Notes: generated by a model not told the origin, from the sequence alone. A DNA stretch of 64,000 nt from Streptomyces griseoviridis (GCF_005222485.1 NZ_CP029078.1:7503501-7567500); one strand, 5' to 3'. Positions 53,672 through 62,638 are shown, numbered from the stretch's first letter. Numbers and translations: made by a program.

Positions 53672-54901
53672 TCAGTCCAGGACGGCCTCGTGGACCAGCC
53701 GCTTGATGTCGGGGTAGAGCGTGTGCGACGACTTAGGCCGCACCTGCGTGTAGAACTGCACGCTCAGGTCGCGGCTCGGGTCGACCCAGAACGTCGTCGT
53801 CGCCACCCCGCTCCAGCCGTAGGTGCCCAGTCCGGTGGGCGCCTTGGTGCGGGACGGGTCGACGACCACGGAGACGCCGAGGCCGAAGCCGACGCCCTCG
53901 TTGCCGGGTTCGTCGTGGGCCGGCCGGCTGCCGAAGGCGCGCAGGTCGGCGCCGTCGGGCAGGTGGTTGCGGGTCATGAGGTCGACCGTTTCGGGGGCGA
54001 GCAGCCGGACGCCGTCGAGTTCGCCGCGGCGGCGCAGCATCTCGGAGAAGCGGTGGATGTCGTGCGCGGACGCGACCATCCCGCCGCTGCCCGACAGGAA
54101 CCGGGGCCGCCCGTGCAGCGGGAGACCGGCGATCCGCTCGATGCCGCCCTCGTTGGTCTCGCCGTACAACTCCGAGAGTCTGGGCGCCTGTTCGGCGGAG
54201 ACCTGGAAGCCCGCGTCGGTCATGCCGAGCGGCCCGAAGACCCGCTCGGCGAGGAACGTGTCGAGCGGCTGCCCGCTGATTACCTCAAGGACCCGGCCCA
54301 GCACATTGGTGGCGACCGAGTAGTTCCACTCGGTGCCGGGCTCGAACTGCAACGGCAGGCTCGCGTACGCGTCGACGGTCCCCGCGAGATCGGTGCCCGG
54401 CTTCACCGACGAATCGAGACCGGCCTCCCGGTAGCGGGCGTCCACCGGGTGCGTGTGGTAGAAGGCGAACGTCAGCCCCGCGGTGTGGGTCATCAGGTGC
54501 CGGATCAGGAGCGGTCCCGACGCCGGGCGGGTGCGCAGGTCCAAGCCCGAGCCGCCGACGTACACCCGTGGTTCGGCGAAGGCCGGGAGGTGGCGGTGGA
54601 CCGGGTCGTCGAGGCTGAGGCGGCCCTCCTCGACGAGGGTGAGCGCGGCCACCGTGGTGACCGGCTTGGTCATCGAGTACATCCGCCACAGGGTGTCGGG
54701 CTCGACGGGCCGCCCGGCCGCGAGGTCCCGCCGGCCGTACGCGGTGAGGTGGGCGACGCGACCGCCGCGGGCCACGGCCACCAGGCTGCCGGGCAGGCGC
54801 CCCTCGTCGACCTGCACGGCCAGGTGCCGGTCGAGGCGGGCGAGCGCCTTCGCGTCCAGCCCGACCTCGTCCGGGTCGACCTCTTGTCGCAGCTGTGCCA
54901 T
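53672..54901 (-). CDS. serine hydrolase of the class C beta-lactamase / esterase family
   Basis: A 409-residue penicillin-binding-fold hydrolase. The nucleophile motif is SMTK in YSMTKPVTT (about 76-84) and the second motif is YSV in EWNYSVATNVLG, as in esterases and D-aminopeptidases of this family rather than true beta-lactamases (YxN). No signal peptide, so it acts in the cytoplasm. ATG 54901 has GGAGGAGAG. Single gene, convergent with the GTP cyclohydrolase gene. Confidence 0.85.
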   Translation of the reverse strand: MAQLRQEVDPDEVGLDAKALARLDRHLAVQVDEGRLPGSLVAVARGGRVAHLTAYGRRDLAAGRPVEPDTLWRMYSMTKPVTTVAALTLVEEGRLSLDDPVHRHLPAFAEPRVYVGGSGLDLRTRPASGPLLIRHLMTHTAGLTFAFYHTHPVDARYREAGLDSSVKPGTDLAGTVDAYASLPLQFEPGTEWNYSVATNVLGRVLEVISGQPLDTFLAERVFGPLGMTDAGFQVSAEQAPRLSELYGETNEGGIERIAGLPLHGRPRFLSGSGGMVASAHDIHRFSEMLRRRGELDGVRLLAPETVDLMTRNHLPDGADLRAFGSRPAHDEPGNEGVGFGLGVSVVVDPSRTKAPTGLGTYGWSGVATTTFWVDPSRDLSVQFYTQVRPKSSHTLYPDIKRLVHEAVLD

Positions 54902-54965
54902 CGCTCTCCTCCGAATGCGTCCGTCGAGGTCAGGTCCGGCTGCCCCGCCACACCCGCCTCAGACC

Positions 54966-55144
54966 TCATGGTCGCGCAGGAACAGCGGCCCGGTCCCCCG
55001 GTTGATCGGGTTTGATCGCCAGTTCGGAACGTTTCGGCAGAAGACGTCCGATCAGTGCGCCGACGACGGGCACCACGGCGAGGCCCGACAGCGCGACCGA
55101 CGACGGCCACCACGGCGAGGCCCGACAGCGCGACCGACGACGGT
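54966..55144 (-). pseudogene. C-terminal remnant of an EmrB/QacA-type MFS transporter
   Basis: The minus strand reads LSGLAVVPVVGALIGRLLPKR, the last membrane helix and basic end typical of DHA2 drug exporters. A 37-bp exact tandem duplication (55071-55107 and 55108-55144) lies inside it and shifts the frame, so the upstream copy is out of frame. The rest of the transporter is missing. Confidence 0.5.
55071..55144. repeat. 37-bp tandem duplication
   Basis: Two adjacent copies beginning CACCACGGCGAGGCCCGACA, differing at most in the last base. Since 37 is not a multiple of three it frameshifts the MFS remnant, and it looks recent because the copies are practically identical. Confidence 0.85.
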
Positions 55145-55221
55145 CAGAGCGCCCCGGCCACACCGAGGACCGGCGGCTGACCGGTGTCGCGCAACCGCGG
55201 ATGACCGCTCGCCGGCACGTC

Positions 55222-55419
55222 ATGACGGAAATCAGCTCGTACATGCCCCGGTTCCCGGGCGCGCAGGCGTTGACCCTGCGGGAGATCGCCCGCCGGGCGG
55301 GCGTCTCGCACGGGGCACCCCGGCGCCACTCCCGCACCCAGCTGGAGCTGCTGTCCACGCGGGACCCCGGCGGCCACCGGCCGTACGCCGGGAATGCGGC
55401 CCCCGGCCGCGCGGGTTGA
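55222..55419 (+). pseudogene. N-terminal remnant of a TetR-family regulator
   Basis: ATG 55222 opens a 65-codon frame whose centre, LTLREIARRAGVSHGAPRRH, is a TetR helix-turn-helix. The first helix is damaged and the frame ends shortly after the DNA-binding domain, so the ligand domain is gone. With the MFS remnant on the other strand this was once a divergent repressor/exporter pair. Confidence 0.55.
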
Positions 55420-55426
55420 ACCAGAC

Positions 55427-55864
55427 ATGACTGAGGACTCACTGCTCAAGCTGCTGTCGGCGGGCAACGGCGGGGTGCTGGTCACCCTGAAGCGCGACGG
55501 CCGCCCCCAGCTGTCGAACGTCAGCCACTTCTACGACCCGGACGAGCGGATCGTGCGGGTCTCCGTCACCGACGACCGGGCCAAGACCCGCAACCTGCGC
55601 CGCGACCCGCGCGTCTCCTACCACGTCACCGCCCCCGACCGCTGGTCCTACACGGTCGTCGAGGGCACCGCCGACCTCTCCCCGGTCGCCGCCGACCCGC
55701 ACGACGACACGGTCGAGGAACTGATCCGGCTGTACCGCGCCGTCCTGGGCGAACACCCGGACTGGGACGAGTACCGCGCCGCGATGGTCCGCGACCGGCG
55801 CCTGGTGGTGCGCATCCCGGTCGAGCACGTCTACGGCATCCCCGCACGGTCCGACACCGACTGA
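55427..55864 (+). CDS. PPOX-class (pyridoxamine-oxidase fold) protein, probably F420-dependent
   Basis: A 145-residue split-barrel flavin/F420-binding protein. LLKLLSAGNGGVLVTLKRDGRPQLSNVSHFYD is the usual opening (5-36), RAKTRNLRRDPRVSYHV the cofactor-contact stretch, and VEGTADLSPVAADPHDDTVEEL the dimer part. Actinobacterial members mostly use F420H2. ATG 55427 lacks a clear ribosome site. It follows the TetR remnant directly. Confidence 0.8.
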   Translation: MTEDSLLKLLSAGNGGVLVTLKRDGRPQLSNVSHFYDPDERIVRVSVTDDRAKTRNLRRDPRVSYHVTAPDRWSYTVVEGTADLSPVAADPHDDTVEELIRLYRAVLGEHPDWDEYRAAMVRDRRLVVRIPVEHVYGIPARSDTD

Positions 55865-55916
55865 CGAGGTGACGGCGGCCCGTCTGCGAGCGGTCGGTGT
55901 CCGTCGTCGACCGAGG

Positions 55917-57113
55917 TCACGAGCGGATGCGCGCGGCCGGGAACCCATGGGACCGCGCCCCCGCCACCACGGCGAGCACCGGCACCAGCAGCACCGGCAC
56001 GCTCCACGCCAGAGCCGTCGCGCCCAGCCGGTCGAGCAGCACGCCGCCCGCGATCCCGCCCCCGGCCATCGCCGCGTTCCACAGCGTCACCAGCATCGCC
56101 TGCGCCGCGTCCGCGCGGTCGCCGCCCGCCTCGGCGACCGCCGTCTGCAACAGCGTCGGCACCCCGCCTCAGCCGAGCCCCCAGAGCGCCGCCGCCGCGT
56201 ACACCAGCGCGGGCAGGTCCGCGCGGGCCGCGAGTCCCGCCGCCGCGCATCCGACCAGCAGCACGGAGGCGACGGCCAGGGCGCGCGGGCGCCGGTCGAT
56301 CCAGGCACCCGTGGCCCAGACGCCGAGCAGTGAAGCGCCTCCGAACACCAGCAGCACGGCCCCCGCCGAGCCGTCGAGGCCCGCGCGGTCGAGGAACGCG
56401 GTGATGTAGGCGTACAGGACGGTGTGGGCGAGGACGAACACCAGCGTCACGAACAGCACCGGCACCACCCCGGGGACCGTGAGCGCCGTCGCCATCGGAG
56501 CCCGGCCTCCCGCGTCCCGCGCGCCCCGGCCCGGCCGGTCGGGGACGAGCAGCGCGATCCAGCCGAGCAGGGCCGCCGTCACCGCCGTCATCAGGGCGAA
56601 CGCGGCACGCCACCCCAGCGCCCCGCCGATGAAGGTGCCGGCCGGCACCCCCAGGGCGAGGGCCACCGGGACGCCCGTCATCGCGACGGCGACCGCCTTC
56701 CCGCGCAGCCCGGCCGGTGCCAGCGCGCGGGCGTACCCGGCGAGCAGCGCCCAGGCGAGCCCGGCGGCGACACCCGCCAGGAACCGGGCGGCCATGGTCA
56801 GCGGGTAGCTGCCGGACAGGGCGGTCACCGTGTTGGCGGCGGCGAACCCCGTCATCGCCGTCAGCAGCAGCCGTTTGCGCGGCCAGGCCGCCGTGGCCGC
56901 GGCGAGCGGGATCGCGGTGAGCGCCGTCCCGGCCGCGTAGACGGTCACCGCCTGCCCCGCCGCCGGTTCGCCGACCCCGAGGTCCGCGCTCATCCCCGGC
57001 AGCACCCCCGCCGGGAGCGTCTCGGTGAGGCTGGTGACGAAGACGGCGGTGGCGAGCGCGAGCAGCGCGGCCAGCGGGAGGCGGGCGGCCGTGGGTGTGG
57101 GTGTGGTGGACAT
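55917..57113 (-). pseudogene. MFS transporter (AraJ/NepI-type) interrupted by one TGA codon
   Basis: The frame from ATG 57113 encodes a normal sugar-efflux/purine-exporter-type MFS protein (12 helices, about 398 residues) but is cut by TGA at 56169-56171. The text around it is ALWGLG-stop-GGVPTLLQ, where the family has Trp, so a single TGG-to-TGA change explains it. The rest (VPTLLQTAVAEAGG to the end at 55917) remains in frame and undegraded, so the mutation is recent, or a sequencing error. A truncated 314-residue protein lacking the last helices is the direct product. Confidence 0.8.
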
Positions 57114-57131
57114 GGCGAGCAGGGTCGGCCT

Positions 57132-57145
57132 TGACACCGGTGTCA
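57132..57145. promoter_or_regulatory. 14-bp perfect palindrome upstream of the broken MFS gene
   Basis: TGACACCGGTGTCA, 19 bp before the MFS ATG. A TTGACA hexamer overlaps it on the plus strand. This may be an operator for a regulator encoded outside the window, since no regulator gene adjoins. Confidence 0.55.
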
Positions 57146-57301
57146 GATTCAATGCGTCCGACGCCCCGTCCACCGTTCATCAACGCGAGGGTGCGCGCAC
57201 GCGGCGGGCCCCCGGCGCCGTGGTGACCGGGGACGGGGGACCGGGGACTGGGAGCTGGGGACCTTGGACGTGGGACGGGGCGGCCGGGGGCCCGCCCGTG
57301 G

Positions 57302-58666
57302 TCAGGTCGTGGTGGTGACCGGCTCCCGGCGGGCCGCCGTGCGGGCCGCTTCCTCGCCGAGGTGCTCCGTCGGGACCGTGTGGGTCTCGCGTGCGGTGAT
57401 CGCCGCGATCACCGGCGGCACGCAGAGGGCCGCCGTGAACAGCGCCACCGCCGACCAGCCCGTCCCGTCGGGCCCCGCTATCTCCGCCGCGAAGGTGACC
57501 GCGAAGCCCGCCACGGCGAAGCCGATCTGGGTGCCGATGGCCACGCCCGACAGCCGGACCCTGGTGGTGAACATCTCGCCGTAGAAGGAGGGCCACACGC
57601 CGTTCGCCGCGCTGTAGACGACCCCGAAGCTGACGACGCCCAGGAGCAGGATCAGCGGGTAGGAGCCGGTGGAGATGGCCCACAGGTAGAGGAACATCGT
57701 CACCGCGCTGCCGACCGCGCCGATCAGATACACCGGACGGCGCCCGACGCGGTCCGACAGCGTGGCCCACAGCGGGATCGCGGCGAGCGCCACGAGGTTG
57801 GCGAGCGCGCCGACCCACAGCATCGACGACCGGGACATGCCCACCGCGTCGCTGGTCGCGTACGCCAGCGCCCACACCGTGAAGATGGTGGAGACCGAGG
57901 CGATCAGCGCGCCCGCCACCACCCGCAGCACATCCCTCCAGTGCTCGCGCATCAGCACCACCAGCGGCAGCCTGACCACGCCCTCGGACGCGGCCTGCCG
58001 GGCGAAGGCCGGGGTCTCGTCGAGCCGGCGCCTGATCACGTACCCGACGACGGCGACCGCGATGCTCAGCCAGAACGGCACCCGCCAGCCCCAGGCCAGC
58101 AACTGGTCCTCGGGGAGCTGCGCGACCAGCAGGAAGACGAGGGTGGCGAGCAGCTGACCGCCCTGGGTGCCGCCGAGGGTGAAGCTGGTGAAGAAGCCGC
58201 GCCGGCCGGGCGGGGCGTGTTCGAGCGTCATGGAGCCGGCGCTCGCCTGCTCGCCCGCGGCCGAGATGCCCTGGAGCACCCGGCACAGGACCAGCAGCAC
58301 CGGGGCGAGCGTGCCGACCTGGGCGCGGGTGGGCAGACAGCCGATGAGGAACGTCGACACGCCCATCAGGATCAGCGTGAAGACCATGATCTTCTTGCGG
58401 CCGACCCGGTCGCCGAAGTGGCCGAGGAAGAGCGCGCCGACCGGCCGCGCCGCGTACGCCACCCCGAACGTCGCCAGGGACAGCAGGGTCGCGGTCGCCG
58501 GATCGGACGCGTCGAAGAACACCTTCGGGAAGATCAGCGCGGCGGCGCTGCCGTAGATGAAGAAGTCGTAGTACTCCAGGGCGCTGCCGATCCAGGCGGC
58601 GGCCGCCGCCTTCCTCGGCTGGCCGGGCGGCGCCGCGGGGACGGCTGGCGTGGCGGGTTCGGACAC
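57302..58666 (-). CDS. MHS-family MFS symporter, probable quinate/shikimate uptake
   Basis: A 454-residue metabolite:H+ symporter. The N-terminal AAAAAWIGSALEYYDFFIYG and loop FLGHFGDRVGRKKIMVFTLILMG are diagnostic of the MHS subfamily (KgtP, ShiA, PcaT). GTG 58666 has AAGGAG upstream. A 24-bp site similar to the TetR operator at 59833 lies 107 bp upstream, which ties it to the quinate/shikimate genes on the other side of the TetR gene and supports quinate, shikimate or protocatechuate as substrate. Confidence 0.85.
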   Translation of the reverse strand: MSEPATPAVPAAPPGQPRKAAAAAWIGSALEYYDFFIYGSAAALIFPKVFFDASDPATATLLSLATFGVAYAARPVGALFLGHFGDRVGRKKIMVFTLILMGVSTFLIGCLPTRAQVGTLAPVLLVLCRVLQGISAAGEQASAGSMTLEHAPPGRRGFFTSFTLGGTQGGQLLATLVFLLVAQLPEDQLLAWGWRVPFWLSIAVAVVGYVIRRRLDETPAFARQAASEGVVRLPLVVLMREHWRDVLRVVAGALIASVSTIFTVWALAYATSDAVGMSRSSMLWVGALANLVALAAIPLWATLSDRVGRRPVYLIGAVGSAVTMFLYLWAISTGSYPLILLLGVVSFGVVYSAANGVWPSFYGEMFTTRVRLSGVAIGTQIGFAVAGFAVTFAAEIAGPDGTGWSAVALFTAALCVPPVIAAITARETHTVPTEHLGEEAARTAARREPVTTTT

Positions 58667-58772
58667 GGCGGTACTCCTTCGAGGGCTCCGGCACGGGCGG
58701 AGTGAGCGGCGGGGAGGAGAGGAGGCCGGACCCCGGGGACGGCGGGACGGCGGGACGGCGAACCGGTGCGGA

Positions 58773-58796
58773 CTAATGAACCCACTGGGTAGTTAG
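58773..58796. promoter_or_regulatory. second TetR-operator-like dyad, upstream of the MHS symporter
   Basis: CTAATGAAC, six bases, GGTAGTTAG: same 24-bp length and CTAA...TTAG ends as the operator at 59833-59856, though the inner arm is less symmetric. It suggests that the TetR protein also controls the transporter. Confidence 0.5.
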
Positions 58797-58889
58797 TCGC
58801 GATGGGTAGGGATGTTGCGCTCGCGTTTCCCCGCTGTCAAGAGGTCGTGCCGAAAGCCGTCCGGGGCCGGTCCAGGGCTCCGCGTCCGG

Positions 58890-59052
58890 GTCCGGAGGCA
58901 GGGACCTGAGGCCCGGTCAGGACGTCAGCTCCGGACGTCAGGTCCGGACGCAGGGACCTGAGGCCCGGTCAGGACGGCAGGTCAGGACGCCGGGTCAGGA
59001 CGCCGGGTTCAGTCCGTCGCGCGGGCCGCCGCTCAGTCCGTCGCGCGGTCCG
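58890..59052. repeat. cluster of imperfect direct repeats 3' of the TetR gene
   Basis: A 26-bp unit beginning CAGGGACCTGAGGCCCGGTC occurs at 58899 and 58951; GTCAGGACGCCGGG occurs twice at 58981 and 58995; a CAGTCCGTCGCGCGG unit occurs near 59010 and 59034. The last copy forms the final codons of the TetR gene. The 366-bp gap 58667-59032 has no gene besides these repeats and the operator-like dyad. Confidence 0.65.
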
Positions 59053-59698
59053 CGGTGAGGTAGGCGATCACCATGTCGCCCAGCATGGTCCGGTAGTGCT
59101 CGCGCTGGGCGGGGTCGACCAGGTCGCGGCCGAACAGCGCGCCGAAGGTGTGCCGGTTGGCGACCCGGAAGAAGCAGAACGAACTGATCATCGCGTGCAG
59201 GTCGACGGCGTCCACGTCGGCGGTGAACAGCCCGGACTCCTGCCCGGACGCCAGGATCCGGCGGATCACGTCGAGGGCCGGCGAGCCGATGCTGCCGAGC
59301 ATCTCGGAGGCGGCGATGTGCTCGGCCTCGTGGATGTTCTCGATGCTGACCAGGCGGATGAAGTCGGGGTGGCGCTCATGGTGGTCGAAGGTCAGCTCCG
59401 CCAGCCGCCTGATCGCCGCGACCGGGTCCAGGTGCTCGACGTCCAGGCTCTGTTCGGCCTCCCTGATCACACCGTAGGACCGTTCGAGGACCGCGGTGAA
59501 CAGCTGCTCCTTGCCGCCGAAGTAGTAGTAGATCATCCGCTTCGTGGTGCGGGTGCGGGCGGCGATGTCGTCGACCCGCGCCCCCGCGTAGCCGACCCGG
59601 GCGAACTCCCGCGTCGCCACGTCGAGGATCTCGGCCTTCGTGCGGACGGCGTCACGGATGCGGCCGTTCGGTCGTGCCGGTTCGTCGACGCTGGTCAT
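59033..59698 (-). CDS. TetR-family regulator of the quinate/shikimate unit
   Basis: A 221-residue TetR protein. The helix-turn-helix is VDDIAARTRTTKRMIYYYFGGKEQLF (about 37-62), and the ligand domain DPDFIRLVSIENIHEAEHI is like TetR_C members that control aromatic or quinate catabolism. ATG 59698 with GGAAGGAA. Divergent from the dehydrogenase gene, with a 24-bp dyad between the two. The transporter gene on the same strand has a similar site, so it probably represses all three units until the substrate or protocatechuate binds. Confidence 0.85.
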   Translation of the reverse strand: MTSVDEPARPNGRIRDAVRTKAEILDVATREFARVGYAGARVDDIAARTRTTKRMIYYYFGGKEQLFTAVLERSYGVIREAEQSLDVEHLDPVAAIRRLAELTFDHHERHPDFIRLVSIENIHEAEHIAASEMLGSIGSPALDVIRRILASGQESGLFTADVDAVDLHAMISSFCFFRVANRHTFGALFGRDLVDPAQREHYRTMLGDMVIAYLTADRATD

Positions 59699-59832
59699 CG
59701 GGTTCCTTCCGGCGCGGGGTGCGGTGCCGGTGATTGTAGAAGCCGGGCGCGGGGCCGCCCGTGGGGAGGGGCGGCCCGGCACGGGCCGCCGTCGCGCACG
59801 GGCTTCCCAAGCGGCGCCGTCGGCTGCTATCA

Positions 59833-59856
59833 CTAACGTACTGGTTCGTACATTAG
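59833..59856. promoter_or_regulatory. TetR operator dyad between the TetR and dehydrogenase genes
   Basis: CTAACGTAC, TGGTTC, GTACATTAG: arms match at 8 of 9 positions. It lies 21 bp before the GTG of the dehydrogenase gene, covering its promoter, and in the divergent gap with the TetR gene. Confidence 0.7.
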
Positions 59857-59877
59857 TCAGCCGCTGGGAGGGCCGCC

Positions 59878-60753
59878 GTGGCCAAGGACTCGTATCTCGT
59901 CGCACTGATCGGCTCCGGCATCGGCCCCTCGCTCACCCCCGCCCTGCACGAACGCGAGGCCGACCGGCAGGGGCTGCGCTATCTCTACCGGCTCCTCGAC
60001 ATCGACGCCCTCGGCGTGCCGCCCGAGGCGGTGGGCGACCTGCTGCGGGCCGCGCGCGACGTGGGCTTCGACGGACTGAACATCACCCACCCGTGCAAAC
60101 AGCTCGTCATCGGCCACCTCGACGCGCTCGCCCCGCAGGCCGAGGCGCTCGGCGCCGTCAACACCGTCGTCTTCGAGGACGGCCGCGCCACCGGCCACAA
60201 CACCGACGTCACCGGCTTCGCCGCCTCCTTCGCGCGCGGCCTGCCCGACGCACCCCTGGAACGGGTCGTCCAACTCGGCGCGGGCGGCGCGGGCGCGGCC
60301 GTCGCCCACGCCCTGCTCACCCTCGGCGCCGAACGGATCACCCTGGTCGACGAGCGACCCGAGCGGGCCACCGCCCTCGCCGACGCCCTCACCCCGCACT
60401 TCGGCACCGGCCGCGTCACCGCCGCCGCCCCCGACGCGCTGCCCGCGCTGACCGGCGCCGCCGACGGCATCGTGCACGCCACCCCCACCGGCATGGCCGC
60501 CCACCCGGGACTGCCCCTGCCCGCCCGGCTGCTGCACCCGGGACTGTGGGTCGCCGACGTCGTCTACCGCCCGCTGGAGACCGCGCTGCTGCGCACCGCC
60601 CGCGCCCTCGGCTGCCCGGTGCTCGACGGCGCGGGCATGGCCGCCTTCCAGGCCGTCGACGCGTTCCGCCTGATCACCGGGCGGGAACCCGACGCGGCCC
60701 GGATGCTCACGGACATCGGGGAACTGGCGGGCGCCGTGACCGCACCGAAGTGA
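59878..60753 (+). CDS. shikimate/quinate dehydrogenase (AroE-family)
   Basis: A 291-residue AroE-type dehydrogenase. IGSGIGPSLTPALHE (11-25) binds substrate, the catalytic Lys74 is in NITHPCKQ, Asp110 in GHNTDVTGF, and the dinucleotide motif is LGAGGAGAA (about 133-141). The NITHPCKQ form is typical of NAD-dependent quinate/shikimate dehydrogenases such as QsuD rather than the biosynthetic enzyme. GTG 59878 with GGGAGG; the next gene follows after 13 bp. It yields 3-dehydroshikimate (or dehydroquinate) for the next enzyme. Confidence 0.9.
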   Translation: MAKDSYLVALIGSGIGPSLTPALHEREADRQGLRYLYRLLDIDALGVPPEAVGDLLRAARDVGFDGLNITHPCKQLVIGHLDALAPQAEALGAVNTVVFEDGRATGHNTDVTGFAASFARGLPDAPLERVVQLGAGGAGAAVAHALLTLGAERITLVDERPERATALADALTPHFGTGRVTAAAPDALPALTGAADGIVHATPTGMAAHPGLPLPARLLHPGLWVADVVYRPLETALLRTARALGCPVLDGAGMAAFQAVDAFRLITGREPDAARMLTDIGELAGAVTAPK

Positions 60754-60766
60754 AGCGAGGTAGACC

Positions 60767-62638
60767 ATGCCCACCGCCAAGCCCGCCCCGCCGCGCACCT
60801 GCGTCGCCACCGTCTCCCTCAGCGGCTCCCTCACCGAGAAGCTGACCGCCGCCGCGCGGGCCGGCTTCGACGGCGTCGAGATCTTCGAGAACGACCTCCT
60901 CGCCAGCCCGCTCGACGCCACCGAGATCCGTGCCCGCTGCGCCGACCTCGGCCTCACCATCGACCTCTACCAGCCGATGCGCGACATCGAGGCGGTGCCC
61001 GCCGACCTCTTCGCCGCCAACCTGCGCCGCGCCCGGCACAAGTTCGAGCTGATGAACCGCCTCGGCACCGACACCGTCCTGGTCTGTTCGAGCGTCTCCC
61101 CGCACGCCGTCGACGACGACGCCCTCGCCGCCGGCCAGCTCGCCCGACTCGCCGACCTCGCCCAGGAGTTCGGCGTCCGGGTCGCCTACGAGGCGCTGGC
61201 CTGGGGCCGGCACGTCTCCACCTACGACCACGCCTGGCGCATCGTCGAGACGGCCGGCCACCCCGCGCTCGGCACCTGCCTGGACAGCTTCCACATCCTG
61301 TCCAGGGGATCGGACCCCCGGGGCATCGAGGACATCCCCGGCGAGAAGATCTTCTTCCTCCAGCTCGCCGACGCCCCGCCGCTCGCCATGGACGTCCTCC
61401 AGTGGAGCCGTCACTACCGCTGCTTCCCCGGCCAGGGCGGCTTCGACGTCGCCGGGCTGCTCCGGCACGTACTGCGCGCCGGATACACCGGACCGCTCTC
61501 CCTCGAAGTCTTCAACGACGTCGTCCGGCAGGCCGAGGCGGGACCCACCGCCGTCGACGCGCACCGCTCGCTGCTCGTCCTCCAAGAGGCCGTCGGCCGC
61601 GTCGAGTTGCCCGCGCCGGTGGTCCCCACCGGCATCGCCTTCGCCGAGCTCGTCACCCCCGACGCCGAACCCGTCACCGCCGTACTGGGCGCCCTCGGCT
61701 TCGCCCGCACCGCCCGGCACCGCGGCAAGCCCGTCGACCTCTGGCAGCGGGGCGAGGCCCGGATCCTGGTCAACACCGCGGGCGCGGCCCGCAGGGACGG
61801 CACCCAACTCGCCGCGATCGGCCTGGAGTTCCCCGACCCGGCAGGCGCCGCCCGCCGCGCCGAGGCCCTGCTCGCCCCGGTCCTGCCGCGCCGCCGCGCC
61901 CCTGGGGACACCCCGCTCGATGCGGTCGCGGCACCGGACGGCACGGAACTCTTCTTCTGCGCCACCGGCCACCCCGAACTCCCCGACTGGCGGACCGACT
62001 TCGAGGATCTCCCGGTGACCGGAGAGACCATCGGCCCTGACCGGAGCCCGGCCGCCGCACCGGGGGACACCTCGGCCGCCGTCCCGGGCCCGCTCCGGGT
62101 CGATCACCTCGCCCTCAGCCAGCCCTGGCACCAGTTCGACGAGGCCGTCCTCTTCCACCGCGGCGTCCTCGGGCTCGACGCGCGGGAGAGCGTCGACCTC
62201 GCAGACCCCTACGGACTGCTGCGCAGCCGCGCCGTGAGCGACCCGGCGGGGCGTGTACGGATCGCCCTGTCGGTGGGCCCCGGGCCCGCCGACGACACCG
62301 CGCACGCCCAGCACATCGCGCTGGCCACCGCCGATGTCGTCGCCGCGGCCCGCCGCTTCCGCGCGGCGGGCGGCCGGCTCCTCGCGATCCCGGCGAACTA
62401 CTACGACGACCTCGCCGCCCGCTACGGCCTGCCGGACGACGAGTGCCGGACCTACCGCGACCTCGGCATCCTCTACGACCGTGACGGGCGGGGCGAGTTG
62501 AGGCACTGCTACACCCTGACCGTCGGCCGGGTCTTCTTCGAACTGGTGCAGCGGGACGGGGACCACCCGGGCTACGGCGCACCCGACGCCCCCGTCCGGC
62601 TGGCGGCCCAGCACGGCGCCCGCCACCTCGGCGGCTGA
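60767..62638 (+). CDS. qsuB: 3-dehydroshikimate dehydratase fused to HPPD-like VOC domains (QsuB-type)
   Basis: A 623-residue two-part protein. The N-terminal TIM barrel (about 10-275, AP-endonuclease-2 fold) has the metal ligands Glu142 (YEALAWG), Asp173 (CLDSFHIL), Gln199 (FLQLADAPP) and Glu247 (LEVFND), matching known 3-dehydroshikimate dehydratases. The C-terminal half holds two VOC modules like 4-hydroxyphenylpyruvate dioxygenase (LDARESVDLADPYGLLRSRA; YDRDGRGELRHCYT; FFELVQRDGDHPGY). It converts 3-dehydroshikimate to protocatechuate. Last gene of the TetR-controlled operon. Confidence 0.93.
   Translation: MPTAKPAPPRTCVATVSLSGSLTEKLTAAARAGFDGVEIFENDLLASPLDATEIRARCADLGLTIDLYQPMRDIEAVPADLFAANLRRARHKFELMNRLGTDTVLVCSSVSPHAVDDDALAAGQLARLADLAQEFGVRVAYEALAWGRHVSTYDHAWRIVETAGHPALGTCLDSFHILSRGSDPRGIEDIPGEKIFFLQLADAPPLAMDVLQWSRHYRCFPGQGGFDVAGLLRHVLRAGYTGPLSLEVFNDVVRQAEAGPTAVDAHRSLLVLQEAVGRVELPAPVVPTGIAFAELVTPDAEPVTAVLGALGFARTARHRGKPVDLWQRGEARILVNTAGAARRDGTQLAAIGLEFPDPAGAARRAEALLAPVLPRRRAPGDTPLDAVAAPDGTELFFCATGHPELPDWRTDFEDLPVTGETIGPDRSPAAAPGDTSAAVPGPLRVDHLALSQPWHQFDEAVLFHRGVLGLDARESVDLADPYGLLRSRAVSDPAGRVRIALSVGPGPADDTAHAQHIALATADVVAAARRFRAAGGRLLAIPANYYDDLAARYGLPDDECRTYRDLGILYDRDGRGELRHCYTLTVGRVFFELVQRDGDHPGYGAPDAPVRLAAQHGARHLGG

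Noticed and set aside
53672..54901. Serine hydrolase considered as a beta-lactamase linked to blaI
   Set aside because: It has no signal peptide, has YSV instead of YxN, carries no BlaI-type dyad upstream and lies 24 kb from blaI.
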